43,229 bases of DNA from Singulisphaera sp. GP187 (lineage in GTDB: Bacteria > Planctomycetota > Planctomycetia > Gemmatales > Gemmataceae). The DNA is taken from the NCBI GenBank assembly GCA_945861245.1, contig CAMAUE010000030.1:1-43229 (forward strand). Direction: 5' to 3'. The first letter of the stretch is position 1; every line of letters begins with the position of its first letter. The translations under genes and the position numbers were made by a program. This document shows, piece by piece, positions 7,062 through 15,023 of the stretch. Below the pieces are notes generated by a model, which saw only the letters and a program-made list of their open reading frames with translations, was not told the origin of the DNA and did no database searches.

Positions 7062-9278
7062 TCACACCGTCGGCGTCAGCGATTTGCATTTCACCTCCGT
7101 CTCCAGCTTCTCCATAAACTCCGCGATCGGCAGCACGCCGCGATCACCCGCACTGCGCGAACGCACGGCAACGGTCCCGGTCGTCTGCTCCTTGTCCCCA
7201 ACGACGAGCATGTACGGAATCTTGTCGAGTTGGGCCTCGCGGATCTTGGCACCGATCTTGTCGGGACGAAAATCGCCGGCAACCCGCACGTCGCGTTCGC
7301 GCAGTTGCGCCTCGACTTTCTCGCCATACTCGCGGAATTTATCCGACACCGTCAACACGCGCACCTGCTCCGGCGCGAGCCAGAGTGGGAATGCGCCAGC
7401 GAAGTGCTCGATCAGGATGCCCATGAACCGCTCCATCGAGCCGAACGGCGCGCGATGGATCATGATCGGGCGATGCGGCTTGTTATCGGCACCGACGAAT
7501 TCCAGATCGAACCGTTTCGGCAGATTGTAATCGAGCTGAACGGTACCCAGCTGCCAATCACGGCCGATGCAGTCCTTGACGACGAAGTCGATCTTCGGTC
7601 CGTAGAACGCCGCCTCGCCAGGCTCGGCGCTGTAGCTCATGCCGAGCGATTTGACGATGCCTTCCAGCCCGGTCTGGGCAGTGTCCCAATCCTCGGCGCT
7701 GCCGACGTATTTCGTGCTCGCCGGGTCGCGGAAGCCGAGGCGGACGCGGTAATCGTTCAACCCCAGCGTGCGGAAGATGAACAGCACGAATTCGATATTC
7801 GCCCGAAACTCCGACTCGACCTGATCGGGCCGAATGAAGAGATGCGCATCGTCCTGCGTGAAGCCGCGCACGCGCGTCATGCCGTTGAGTTCGCCGGTCT
7901 GCTCATAGCGATAGACCGTGCCGAACTCCGCGAGGCGAATCGGCAGTTCGCGATAGCTGTGCGGCTCGGCCTTGTAGATGTGAATGTGATGCGGGCAGTT
8001 CATCGGCTTGAGCAGGAAACCTTCCTGATCCATCAACCACTTCAACAACGCATCCGCGCGTTCTTTGTGATTCGTCGCGCGATGATACTCCGGCAGTACG
8101 ACCTGCAATGCCTTCAACAGCTGGAGTACAAACTCGTGGATAAGGTCCAGCTTCGCAGCCTGCGATGGCGCGTGGATATATTCGGGCGGGAGCATGTGGG
8201 CTTGCTTCATGTACTCGATGTACTCGTGCTCACGCTTGTCATCGATCTCGCCCATCGCCAGGCGGTATTGGCACAGGTCGAGGGTCCCGGCGGCGGGCCG
8301 ATGATACATCGGCGGAAACTGGGCGTCGCGGTAGTACGGGAAATGCCCGCTGGTGCGATAAAGCTCGAGCCGACCGATGTGTGGCGTGTAAACCGGCGAG
8401 TAGCCGCGCTTGACGAGTTCGTCCTTGATAAACGTCTCGAGGATGCCGCGCACGGTCGCGCCTTTCGGCATCCAGAGAATCAACCCGCTGCCGACCATTT
8501 GGCTGATCGTGAATAGCTTCAGCTGTTTGCCAAGCAGACGATGATCGCGCCGCTTCGCTTCTTCGATGCGGTGTAGGTAAGCTTCGAGGTCCTTCTGCGA
8601 AAAGAACGCGATGCCGTAGAGTCGCTGGAGTTGTGGCCGAGTCGAGTCGTTTTTCCAGTACGCACCGGCGATGCTGAGGATTTTGAACGCCCCGATCTTG
8701 CCCGCATGCGGAATGTGAGGCCCGCGGCACAGATCAACGAACTCGCCCTGGCGATAGAAGCTGAGCGACGGATGTTTCTTCAACTCTTCATCGATATGCT
8801 CGACCTTCAGCGCCTGCTTGAGGTCGGCACACAGTGTGCGCGCTTCGGTGGTCGCCAGTTCGAAGCGATCGAATGTCTCAGCTTTATCGACGATCTGCTT
8901 CATCTCCGCTTCGATCTTGGCGAAGTCGTCCTCGCGAATCGGCGTCGACGATTCGATGTCGTAGTAGAAGCCAAAATCGCCCGCCGGCCCGAACGCCAGT
9001 TGTGCACCTGGGAAAAGGCGTATGACCGCGCGAGCCATGATATGTGCACAGCTGTGGCGCAACACGTCGAGCGCGTCGGGGTCTTTCTCGGTGAGGATTT
9101 GGAACCAATGCTCGCCGTCGGCGGGAAGCTCGCGATTGAGATCGACGATTTCACCGTCAACCTTGGCCGCGATCGCCGCCTGTGCGAGCCGTTTGCCGAT
9201 GCTCTCGGCTATCTGCTTGGCGGTGGTGCCAGGCGCTGCCTCGCGAGTGGAGTTATCGGGAAGTCGCAAAACAACCAT
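7062..9278 (-). CDS. thrS: threonyl-tRNA synthetase with large catalytic-domain insertion
   Basis: Charges tRNA-Thr with threonine. Domains in order: TGS (residues 1-62), editing domain with HSCAH (75-79) and the VDLCRGPHIP segment (181-190), class II catalytic core with MNCPHH (426-431) and RGFTQDDAHLF (471-481), motif 3 in HRAPFGSMERFMGILIEH, and the anticodon-binding domain at the end. At 738 aa it is about 95 residues longer than typical bacterial enzymes (around 640). The excess lies between FPYYRD (about 314-318) and FLLKPMNCPHH, roughly residues 324-418, and is mainly helical and charged. All catalytic motifs are intact, so it should be functional. AAGGAT lies upstream of the ATG at a suitable distance. 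No T-box leader is visible upstream; palindromes occupy that region instead. Confidence 0.97.
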   Translation of the reverse strand: MVVLRLPDNSTREAAPGTTAKQIAESIGKRLAQAAIAAKVDGEIVDLNRELPADGEHWFQILTEKDPDALDVLRHSCAHIMARAVIRLFPGAQLAFGPAGDFGFYYDIESSTPIREDDFAKIEAEMKQIVDKAETFDRFELATTEARTLCADLKQALKVEHIDEELKKHPSLSFYRQGEFVDLCRGPHIPHAGKIGAFKILSIAGAYWKNDSTRPQLQRLYGIAFFSQKDLEAYLHRIEEAKRRDHRLLGKQLKLFTISQMVGSGLILWMPKGATVRGILETFIKDELVKRGYSPVYTPHIGRLELYRTSGHFPYYRDAQFPPMYHRPAAGTLDLCQYRLAMGEIDDKREHEYIEYMKQAHMLPPEYIHAPSQAAKLDLIHEFVLQLLKALQVVLPEYHRATNHKERADALLKWLMDQEGFLLKPMNCPHHIHIYKAEPHSYRELPIRLAEFGTVYRYEQTGELNGMTRVRGFTQDDAHLFIRPDQVESEFRANIEFVLFIFRTLGLNDYRVRLGFRDPASTKYVGSAEDWDTAQTGLEGIVKSLGMSYSAEPGEAAFYGPKIDFVVKDCIGRDWQLGTVQLDYNLPKRFDLEFVGADNKPHRPIMIHRAPFGSMERFMGILIEHFAGAFPLWLAPEQVRVLTVSDKFREYGEKVEAQLRERDVRVAGDFRPDKIGAKIREAQLDKIPYMLVVGDKEQTTGTVAVRSRSAGDRGVLPIAEFMEKLETEVKCKSLTPTV

Positions 9279-9330
9279 GTTCGATGATCCTTGCTTGGGG
9301 TGGCGATGCTCCTGAGTCGCTTCCTTGATT

Positions 9331-9386
9331 TCCGCTTGCGGCTTAGCGCTCGCGCGGGATTATCCGAACGCTAAGCCGCAAGCGGA
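9331..9386. repeat. palindrome family A, copy 2 (18-bp perfect arms)
   Basis: TCCGCTTGCGGCTTAGCG (9331-9348) is the exact reverse complement of 9369-9386. It is the same arm sequence as the element at 1971-2034, with a different loop. It lies upstream of thrS, in its leader or promoter region. Confidence 0.9.
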
Positions 9387-9450
9387 GACTAAGGACTATC
9401 GTACAATTCCGACAATGCCGCGACGATGTGGGTTCGGAGGCGTTATTTGG

Positions 9451-9531
9451 CAAGCCCAGTGGTGAGGTACCGAACCGCTGAGATCGCTTCGGAATATCCC
9501 AAGGGTTCGGAGTACCTCACCTTTGGGCTTG
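9451..9531. repeat. palindrome family B, copy 1
   Basis: CAAGCCCAGTGGTGAGGTAC...CGAACC (9451-9476) pairs with GGTTCGGAGTACCTCACC...GGGCTTG (9504-9531) with few mismatches. Sister copies are at 21544-21627 and 29178-29245, with half copies at 36261-36284 and perhaps 18095-18125. It lies in the interval between thrS and the sigma-factor gene, beside copy 2 of family A. Confidence 0.85.
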
Positions 9532-9540
9532 CTAAGTGAC

Positions 9541-9571
9541 AAAAAAAAAACGGACCTCACATGAGGTCCGT
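9541..9571 (-). terminator. Rho-independent terminator of the sigma-factor gene
   Basis: Read on the minus strand, ACGGACCTCA and TGAGGTCCGT form a perfect 10-bp stem with a 2-base loop (9550-9571), followed directly by ten T (plus-strand A-run 9541-9550). It starts about 20 bases after the sigma-factor stop. This is the clearest intrinsic terminator in the window. Confidence 0.93.
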
Positions 9572-9592
9572 TCGTTCAATTTCAAACCGTAG

Positions 9593-10612
9593 TTAGCACC
9601 CAAGCAGCAAGCTGGGTTCCCAGCCGACACGTTCGGCGCTGGCGCGGAGTTTTTCGAGAGCACGGTTCTGGATTTGGCGGACGCGTTCCTTGCTGATGCG
9701 GAGCAGATGGCCGATTTGGCGCAGACTGTGCGTGCCGTTACCCGTCAGGCCGAAGCGAAGGTCGAGCACCTTGCGTTCGCGTGGCCGAAGGTTTTCCATG
9801 AGGAAACCGAGAGCTTCCTGGCGCTCGGCATTCGTGCGAAGGATTTGGCTTTCGTTATCGGGCATCGCTTCGGTGAGCTTGAAATCGCTGTCGTCATCGA
9901 GAACGGCATTCAGCGAGACGGGAGCACGGGTGGCGGTTTGCAGGTGGGTCAGATGTTCAAGGCTGCTGCCAGTGCGGGAGGCGAGTTCCTGCGGGCTGGG
10001 CAGATGCTGGCCGCCGTGGGCCAAGGCTTCGGATTCCTGCTGGAGTAGGCCGAGTTCCTGCAAATGGTGCGGCGACAAGCTGACCAGATGGCTTTGGCGA
10101 GCGACGGCGATCTGCAGCGTCTGCCGAATCCACCAGGTGGCGTAGGTCGCAAGGCGGGTGCCGTGGCTGACATCGAAACGGTCGATCGCCTGCATTAGGC
10201 CGCAGACGGCTTCCTGCAAAAGGTCGGCATAACCGAGGGCGTGATGGCGGAAGCGTTTGGCAACGTGAGCCGCGAGCCGAATGTTCGCCGAAGCGAGACG
10301 GTGCTTGCAGTGCACGTAACGATCATGGGTCTTCTTAATATGGACGTTGTCGCGAGCTTCGTTATCGCAATAGTCGCGGATGAACTGGGCCATCGGCCAG
10401 GGTTCCAGGACTGGTTTGTGCGAGCGGAATTTGGGGAAGTATCGGACGAGATTTCTCACCAGTTCGCTTTTGTACTCCCAGAAGGTAGCGAGCAGATGTC
10501 GTTCTTCTTCGGGTGTGAGGAGGTCTGAGGAGAAGATCGTTTGCGTGGTATCAATGACAACAGCATCCACGGGCACCTTCTTCGGGCGCTTTACTACGGT
10601 CTTGGTCTTCAT
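9593..10612 (-). CDS. RNA polymerase sigma-70 family factor (group 2-like)
   Basis: A 339-aa sigma factor. Region 2 is seen as RLASANIRLAAHVAKRFR, then YADLLQEAVCGLMQAIDRFD and RLATYATWWIRQTLQIAVA, which carries the conserved -10 recognition tryptophans. Region 3 follows (LPSPQELASRTGSSLEHL), and region 4 has LRPRERKVLDLRFGL and the helix-turn-helix SLRQIGHLLRISKERVRQIQ for -35 contact. The N-terminal 100 residues are divergent, with TPEEERHLLATFWEYK as a possible region 1.2; the long region 1.1 of a housekeeping RpoD is absent. I therefore favour an alternative, RpoS/SigB-class factor. The start ATG at 10612 follows GGAAAG. It ends at a strong terminator. The next gene upstream on the same strand is an RsbT-like protein, so a link in sigma control is possible but not shown. 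Confidence 0.9.
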   Translation of the reverse strand: MKTKTVVKRPKKVPVDAVVIDTTQTIFSSDLLTPEEERHLLATFWEYKSELVRNLVRYFPKFRSHKPVLEPWPMAQFIRDYCDNEARDNVHIKKTHDRYVHCKHRLASANIRLAAHVAKRFRHHALGYADLLQEAVCGLMQAIDRFDVSHGTRLATYATWWIRQTLQIAVARQSHLVSLSPHHLQELGLLQQESEALAHGGQHLPSPQELASRTGSSLEHLTHLQTATRAPVSLNAVLDDDSDFKLTEAMPDNESQILRTNAERQEALGFLMENLRPRERKVLDLRFGLTGNGTHSLRQIGHLLRISKERVRQIQNRALEKLRASAERVGWEPSLLLGC

Positions 10613-11053
10613 GGCCGTCTTTCCATTAATTGTAAATAGAGTGTTCGATTCGAGCCACGTTGCGGGTGCGTTCAGGACGCTTTTTCATACCTTGAGGAAA
10701 AGCGGCGAACCACACTAACGACAGGGCACCGAAGGGAAAGGCTACGGCCTCCCTGGGTGATGTCGGCAATCGTACCTCTGCGGTTTTTCAATGTTCCGGG
10801 TCGCGGTTCATTTGAAAAATCGTGAAGCTAATTGTCCCTGCCTATCAGGAACTTCTCCTCGCGACCTACGCAAGGTTGTGGGTCTCGTTTTTGTTTGCAC
10901 GAACCATTGTAAACCGAAAAAACGCTGATTACAAGAGTTGTTTGAAAAAAATGTGGAAATATCTCCCACGCGGATCACCCGCCCGAGGGAACCTCGGCAA
11001 GTGGTCGCTTGGGTAACTTAAACATGACTCAGACTATCGTATCACTTTTTCCA
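10613..11053. other. gene-free interval upstream of sigma-factor gene
   Basis: These 441 bases hold the leader and promoter region of the sigma-factor gene on the minus strand. A plus-strand frame at 10822-11016 is open but its product is not protein-like. A short hairpin CCGAGG-GAA-CCTCGG is present near 10984-10998. I could not define a promoter with confidence. Confidence 0.4.
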
Positions 11054-11584
11054 TCAGGCGGCATGGGAGGTGGGCGTTTTCTCCTCCCGAACTAGCGTGG
11101 GGCCTTGATTCAACCGTAATTCGTGTAATAAAGCGAGCACTTCTTGGTTCTGCTTGACAATTTCATCGAACAATCCGTTACATGCGGTCTCTTCAACTTT
11201 GTTCACCAGCCAACCTAATTCTTGTTGGTTTACCCCGCAATCGGAAGCCGGGAGAGGTTTGGCTAGGCGAAACAACGCCTTCGCATCGACTTCGGGGAAT
11301 ATCCCCGCCAATCGTCGCGAAATCGGGTGAGCCTCGGGATGAGTCTCAGTCCGCCCTTCCTGAGCGCTGATACCTAGATGGTGATTCTCAATCTGAAAAC
11401 TGATCTTCGCCTTGCCAAAAATCATCAATGCCTGGCACGCAATAATAAACGTACCGGCGGCGATGCAGGCTTGCTCCTGCGCGTCAAACGCCAACACGCT
11501 GGCGACTCGACGAGCCCGCTGGCGCGCAAATACGGCGTCTTTTTTGTTGCGAAGATTGAGTACGAGGAAAGGAGTGGTAGTCAT
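11054..11584 (-). CDS. RsbT-like ATPase-fold protein, probably degenerate
   Basis: A 176-aa protein. Residues 12-70 (KDAVFARQRARRVASVLAFD, then EQACIAAGTFIIACQALMIF) resemble the start of the small histidine-kinase-type ATPases RsbT and anti-sigma serine kinases, which read roughly VVARQ..R.LA..LGF...D...I.TA.SELA.N. The expected N-box asparagine and the DxGxG motif are not clear, so ATP binding may be lost. The C-terminal half (residues 90-176) is helical, with VDAKALFRLAKPLPASDCG, and unassigned. The ATG at 11584 is preceded by an excellent AAGGAGG, so translation is likely. It lies upstream of the sigma gene on the same strand, 440 bases away. A partner-switching role is a guess from fold and position. 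Confidence 0.5.
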   Translation of the reverse strand: MTTTPFLVLNLRNKKDAVFARQRARRVASVLAFDAQEQACIAAGTFIIACQALMIFGKAKISFQIENHHLGISAQEGRTETHPEAHPISRRLAGIFPEVDAKALFRLAKPLPASDCGVNQQELGWLVNKVEETACNGLFDEIVKQNQEVLALLHELRLNQGPTLVREEKTPTSHAA

Positions 11585-11858
11585 CAGTCGGTCCCTCCTT
11601 GGATCGCAAAGTGCGAGTGCTTCCTGCACTGTGATAACCTAACAAAACGCGGATTCTCTGCCTAGACCAATTTTTTTTACAATCGAGTCTTCTCGTTTTA
11701 TTGAAATAACTACAATTCGACTTGGCTGGAAACCGATCTTGGTTAGAATGCGGCATTGCAGGCCTCCTTGCGAGTCCTATTTATCGACAGATCAATTACT
11801 TAGGTCAAAAGTAAGTACCATTCACTCCCGATCACTTTTCATCCCCGGCATTGCACGA

Positions 11859-12126
11859 CGATTGGTGCGGAATTGGAAAATGGGACAGCTACGGGAATTG
11901 AACCTTTCCCGAACAAAGATCACCGATACCGGCATGCAGGAGATTGCAAAATGATGCGATCTGTTGTCGTTGAACATTGAGAATGCGATAGTGATGGATG
12001 CGGAAATTCATGAATTGACGGGAATTGAGGGGTTGTTTTTTCTACGTGCTGGACGGACCAAGGTTACCGATCAAGGAAAAGCGTCCCTAATGAAAATTGT
12101 GCCCGGACATCGAATTTCGGAAACAA
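11859..12126 (+). pseudogene. leucine-rich-repeat protein relic with in-frame stop
   Basis: The frame encodes LRELNLSRTKITDTGMQEIAK, an in-frame TGA (11952-11954), then CDLLSLNIENAIVMDAEIHE and LFFLRAGRTKVTDQG, ending KIVPGHRI. This is the classic planctomycete leucine-rich repeat of about 23-24 residues (L..L.L..T.VTD.G), ending in the usual C-terminal cap (LPgckI-like). Only about two to three repeats remain, the beginning is missing and one nonsense codon interrupts it. It is a 3' relic of a longer gene, squeezed between the RsbT-like gene and the DUF4416 gene. Boundaries are approximate. Confidence 0.6.
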
Positions 12127-12145
12127 TTGGGACGGTCGCGTCTGA

Positions 12146-12688
12146 TTATCGATCTTGGGCACGCCACACCTTCATCTCCGCTAGGTACGAAATACGAAGC
12201 ACGCCGAGTTCCTCGTCGAATCGTCCATCCTTGAAATCGGGAAACGTCCACGCGAAGGGCTGGTATCGGCCCTGTCCATAGCGTGCGACGAGGTCGGCGT
12301 AGATGCCGTCGCTTAGGTAAATCTTCTGGCCCGCGGCTTTGACGCTGGCGAGCACGATCTTGTTGTGATCGAGATACCCGATGTCGAGGTTGACGCTTCG
12401 CCCGCTCGCGCCGGTCAACGCCGACTCGATGGCGATGCACGCATGCTTGGCATCCGCCAGATTCTGCGGACTGCGCAGGGCAACGAAGCCGACAAGCCGA
12501 CGTTGGAGCGATGTGCCCATCTCCGCTTCGTAATAGTCGGTCATGTCAAACGGGCGATCCGGGCCGACGTGGTCGATTGTACCGAACTGTGCGACGAGTT
12601 GCTGCATCGCGGCAGCGAGCGCAGCGTCATCGCGCCACAGCACGGCGACGAAAACCTTCACCGGTTCGGGTTCAAGCATTGATGTCAC
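12146..12688 (-). CDS. DUF4416 family protein
   Basis: A 180-aa cytosolic protein matching my memory of DUF4416: an early FVAVLWRDDAALA, then FDMTDYYEAEMG, and later VNLDIGYLDHNKIVLASVKAAGQ, IYLSDGIYADLVARY and QPFAWTFPDF. The family has no established function. Two starts compete. A GTG at 12688 is well placed behind AAAGGA, and an ATG at 12679 would give a product three residues shorter. Either way the gene overlaps the end of the acetyltransferase gene (stop at 12672-12674), by 17 or 8 bases, which indicates translational coupling. It is the last gene of the four-gene run starting at 15449. Confidence 0.8.
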   Translation of the reverse strand: MTSMLEPEPVKVFVAVLWRDDAALAAAMQQLVAQFGTIDHVGPDRPFDMTDYYEAEMGTSLQRRLVGFVALRSPQNLADAKHACIAIESALTGASGRSVNLDIGYLDHNKIVLASVKAAGQKIYLSDGIYADLVARYGQGRYQPFAWTFPDFKDGRFDEELGVLRISYLAEMKVWRAQDR

Positions 12689-13514
12689 GCGGTGTTCCTT
12701 TCTTCTTCAAGACGGCCAACGCTTTGGCGACCAGAGCCGGCGCGATCCCAAAACGACGCGCCAATTCCGTCACGAGTTCATCCGGCGCGACTTCGTGGCG
12801 CGTGGTTTCGTCCGATGCGCGGACCATGAGGTGGCGTTTCTGAAAGTAGAGTTGCTTGCCATCGACGATCCTTGAAAGCACGGGATAGGCCATCATGTCG
12901 AAGTCAAACGAGGTATCCCAGGCACGCAAGAATTCGCCGGCGTCAACGGGGTTCGTCTTGAATGTGAGCCGAGGCGTCGTCTTGCCCTCCTGCACGGTTG
13001 CAAGGTCGATCTTCGCGCCGCCATCGCGGGCCGTCAGGATTAGCTCGTTGAAGGTCGTCGGAATGCGCACCGCACCTTCGCGCGGGAGCGCCAGCGGTTG
13101 CACGATCAGGTAGCCCGGATCGAGCAGGTGCGGCTGGCCGTCGATCCAAACAAGCAGCGCGCTGTGCGTATCAACGCCATAACGCCGATCGGCGAGGATC
13201 GGCTCGGCGGGGAATCCGAGGGCGCGCACCAGATGTAGCAGCGCCGACGTCAGCGCGAAGCACGTTCCACCGGCGCCGAAAGCCGTGTGGTCGGCGAGCA
13301 CTTCCGCGGGAATGCGCCGGGCTGCCTCAACCGTGCCATTCTCGGCGTCTTTGATGATTTTCGTGAGATTCTCGTAAGGCAATTCGGCAAAGGTCTGTGC
13401 GGATGCGAGTAACAATTGTTCGGGCGGTCGCGCTGCGTCGATGCGGAAGTCACGCAGGAATTGCTGAAGCACCGGCGAATCGCCCTTTGGCGGCAGCAAG
13501 GGATGAGCGTGCAT
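12672..13514 (-). CDS. arylamine N-acetyltransferase family protein
   Basis: A 280-aa cytosolic enzyme of the NAT family, which transfers acetyl groups from acetyl-CoA to aromatic amines. The catalytic triad is visible: Cys85 in GAGGTCFALTS (family RGGxC, with the first residue altered), His117 in VDTHSALLVW and Asp132 in LLDPGY. The N-terminal PYENLTK also fits the family. The ATG at 13514 is preceded by CGGGAG; a longer frame begins at 13541 but overlaps a palindrome. Its neighbour upstream is a PLP-dependent decarboxylase of the type that makes aromatic amines. A two-step route, with decarboxylation followed by acetylation of the amine, is an attractive inference from position. It overlaps the DUF4416 gene at its 3' end. 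Confidence 0.85.
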   Translation of the reverse strand: MHAHPLLPPKGDSPVLQQFLRDFRIDAARPPEQLLLASAQTFAELPYENLTKIIKDAENGTVEAARRIPAEVLADHTAFGAGGTCFALTSALLHLVRALGFPAEPILADRRYGVDTHSALLVWIDGQPHLLDPGYLIVQPLALPREGAVRIPTTFNELILTARDGGAKIDLATVQEGKTTPRLTFKTNPVDAGEFLRAWDTSFDFDMMAYPVLSRIVDGKQLYFQKRHLMVRASDETTRHEVAPDELVTELARRFGIAPALVAKALAVLKKKGTPRDINA

Positions 13515-13531
13515 GGCGCGACTCCCGGACG

Positions 13532-13550
13532 CGCTCGCCAAAGGCGAGCG
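13532..13550. repeat. palindrome family C, single short copy
   Basis: CGCTCGCC-AAA-GGCGAGCG, followed by GCTAAAC. The block matches the right arm of the long inverted repeat at 23204-23306. It directly abuts the stop codon of the decarboxylase gene (TAG, minus strand, 13552-13554), and the family's GCTAAAC end includes that stop. Confidence 0.7.
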
Positions 13551-13551
13551 G

Positions 13552-15018
13552 CTAAACGATGCATGTCATGCGATCACCGATCGACGCGATGGCGGCGACG
13601 ACTTCGTCCACGTCCGCGGCTGTCGTTCGCCAATTGACGAAGCAAAACCGCAGCGTCGTTCGGCCATGCAATCGCGTCGTGGAAATAAACGCCAGGCCGC
13701 TCGCCAGCAACTCAGCGGCGATGGCTTGCTGAAGCGTATCCAATTCGGCGTCGCCAATCGCGCAATCGCGTGGGACATAGCGAAAGCAGACGATGCTGAG
13801 CTTCGCCGCGCTCGTCACCTCGAAACATCCCGCTGTTCGCACGAGAGCCTCGGCGTAGCGAGCGAGTGCGCAATTGTGGGCGATCAGTCGGCGGTACCAA
13901 CCGACGCCGAGCAGCTTGACCGACATCCAGATCTTCAGCGCCCGGAACCGGCGGGTGAGGGCGATGCCTTGATCGCAGAAATTGATTTCGTCTTCACGGG
14001 GTATCACGTCCTGCATATATTCGGGCCGCATGGTGAAGGTTTTCGCCAGCAATTCGCCGCGCCGCACGAGCAGACAGCCCGCTTCAAAGGGCTGGGCAAA
14101 CCATTTGTGCGGATCGAGCGTAATCGAGTCGGCTTGTTCGAGGCCAGCGAAAAGGCGCTTGCCTTCTTCGAGCAATACCATTGGCCAGCCGTAGGCGGCA
14201 TCGACGTGCAGCCACAAGCGGTGACGCGCGCAAACCGCGGCGATGTCGGCAAGCGGATCGACGCTGCCGGTGTTGGTCGTGCCCGCATTCGCCAGCACCA
14301 GCCACGGCAAAAGCCCACGCGCCAAGTCGGCGGTGATCGCGTGCTCCAGGCCGTCAACTTGCATACGGTAGTCCGTATCGCAGGGCAGCGAACGGATCTG
14401 GTCGGGCCGCAAGCCGATGATCTTCGCGCCGCGATCGACGGACCAATGCCGATGTTCCGACGCATACAGCACGCAACGGCTGCGGTCGTCAAAGGACAAC
14501 GTTTCGCGAGCAGTCGTCAACGCCGTAAGCGTCGCTTCCGATCCGCCGCCGGTGAGCAAGCCGAGCGTACCGGTTGGCAAGCCGAGAAAATGTCGAAACC
14601 AATCGAGCACGACAAGCTCGACTTCGGCGGCGCCGGCGGCTTCTTTCCAAACGCCGGCGAAGAGGTTCGCGTTGGCTGCAAGGAACTCCGCAAGAATCGA
14701 TGCAAAGGTCGGCGCGCTTGCGATGAATGCCCAAAACCGCGGATGACTGGGGCGGAACGAATTGCCGACCACTTTCGACTGGAACTCGCTGAGAATGTGC
14801 AAAAAATCTCGCGCATCCTCCGGCGGCGGCTCGTGAAGCAAGCGCACCATCTCGGGTCGCGATTTCGTTCTGCCAATCGGTGACTTATCGAGACTCTCAT
14901 AATCGCAAAGAATTGCTTCAAGCGCTTCGAGGCTAGCCTCTCGAGGCCAATCCGGCGCATGCGGCACGACCGGCGTGGCGCATGCGGATCTCAGGTGCTC
15001 GAATGATGGATCGGGCAT
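13552..15018 (-). CDS. PLP-dependent group II decarboxylase (aromatic-amino-acid type)
   Basis: A 488-aa enzyme of the glutamate/aromatic amino acid decarboxylase family. The PLP lysine is Lys305 in LDPHKWF, the PLP-stacking aspartate Asp273 in HVDAAYG, and the phosphate-binding segment is LTGGGSEATL at about 155-164. SHPRFWAFI near residue 91 and the substrate-loop region are in register with aromatic-L-amino-acid decarboxylases. The length is normal. The start at 15018 is only 5 bases after the ribbon-helix-helix gene's stop, with little ribosome-binding signal, so it is probably translated by coupling. Likely substrates are tryptophan, tyrosine, phenylalanine or DOPA, but sequence alone does not decide. 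The acetyltransferase downstream could consume the amine. Confidence 0.88.
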   Translation of the reverse strand: MPDPSFEHLRSACATPVVPHAPDWPREASLEALEAILCDYESLDKSPIGRTKSRPEMVRLLHEPPPEDARDFLHILSEFQSKVVGNSFRPSHPRFWAFIASAPTFASILAEFLAANANLFAGVWKEAAGAAEVELVVLDWFRHFLGLPTGTLGLLTGGGSEATLTALTTARETLSFDDRSRCVLYASEHRHWSVDRGAKIIGLRPDQIRSLPCDTDYRMQVDGLEHAITADLARGLLPWLVLANAGTTNTGSVDPLADIAAVCARHRLWLHVDAAYGWPMVLLEEGKRLFAGLEQADSITLDPHKWFAQPFEAGCLLVRRGELLAKTFTMRPEYMQDVIPREDEINFCDQGIALTRRFRALKIWMSVKLLGVGWYRRLIAHNCALARYAEALVRTAGCFEVTSAAKLSIVCFRYVPRDCAIGDAELDTLQQAIAAELLASGLAFISTTRLHGRTTLRFCFVNWRTTAADVDEVVAAIASIGDRMTCIV

Positions 15019-15023
15019 GTTGT

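Noticed and set aside
7230..8516. Long plus-strand open frame opposite thrS
   Set aside because: Antisense shadow of a GC-rich conserved gene; composition is typical of the reverse complement of coding DNA.
9279..9592. Possible T-box or riboswitch leader ahead of thrS
   Set aside because: No T-box consensus or specifier structure seen; the space is filled by palindromes A and B and the terminator of the sigma gene.
10822..11016. Plus-strand 64-aa open frame upstream of the sigma gene
   Set aside because: No ribosome-binding site, composition not protein-like, no similarity to anything I recognise; the region looks like a leader.
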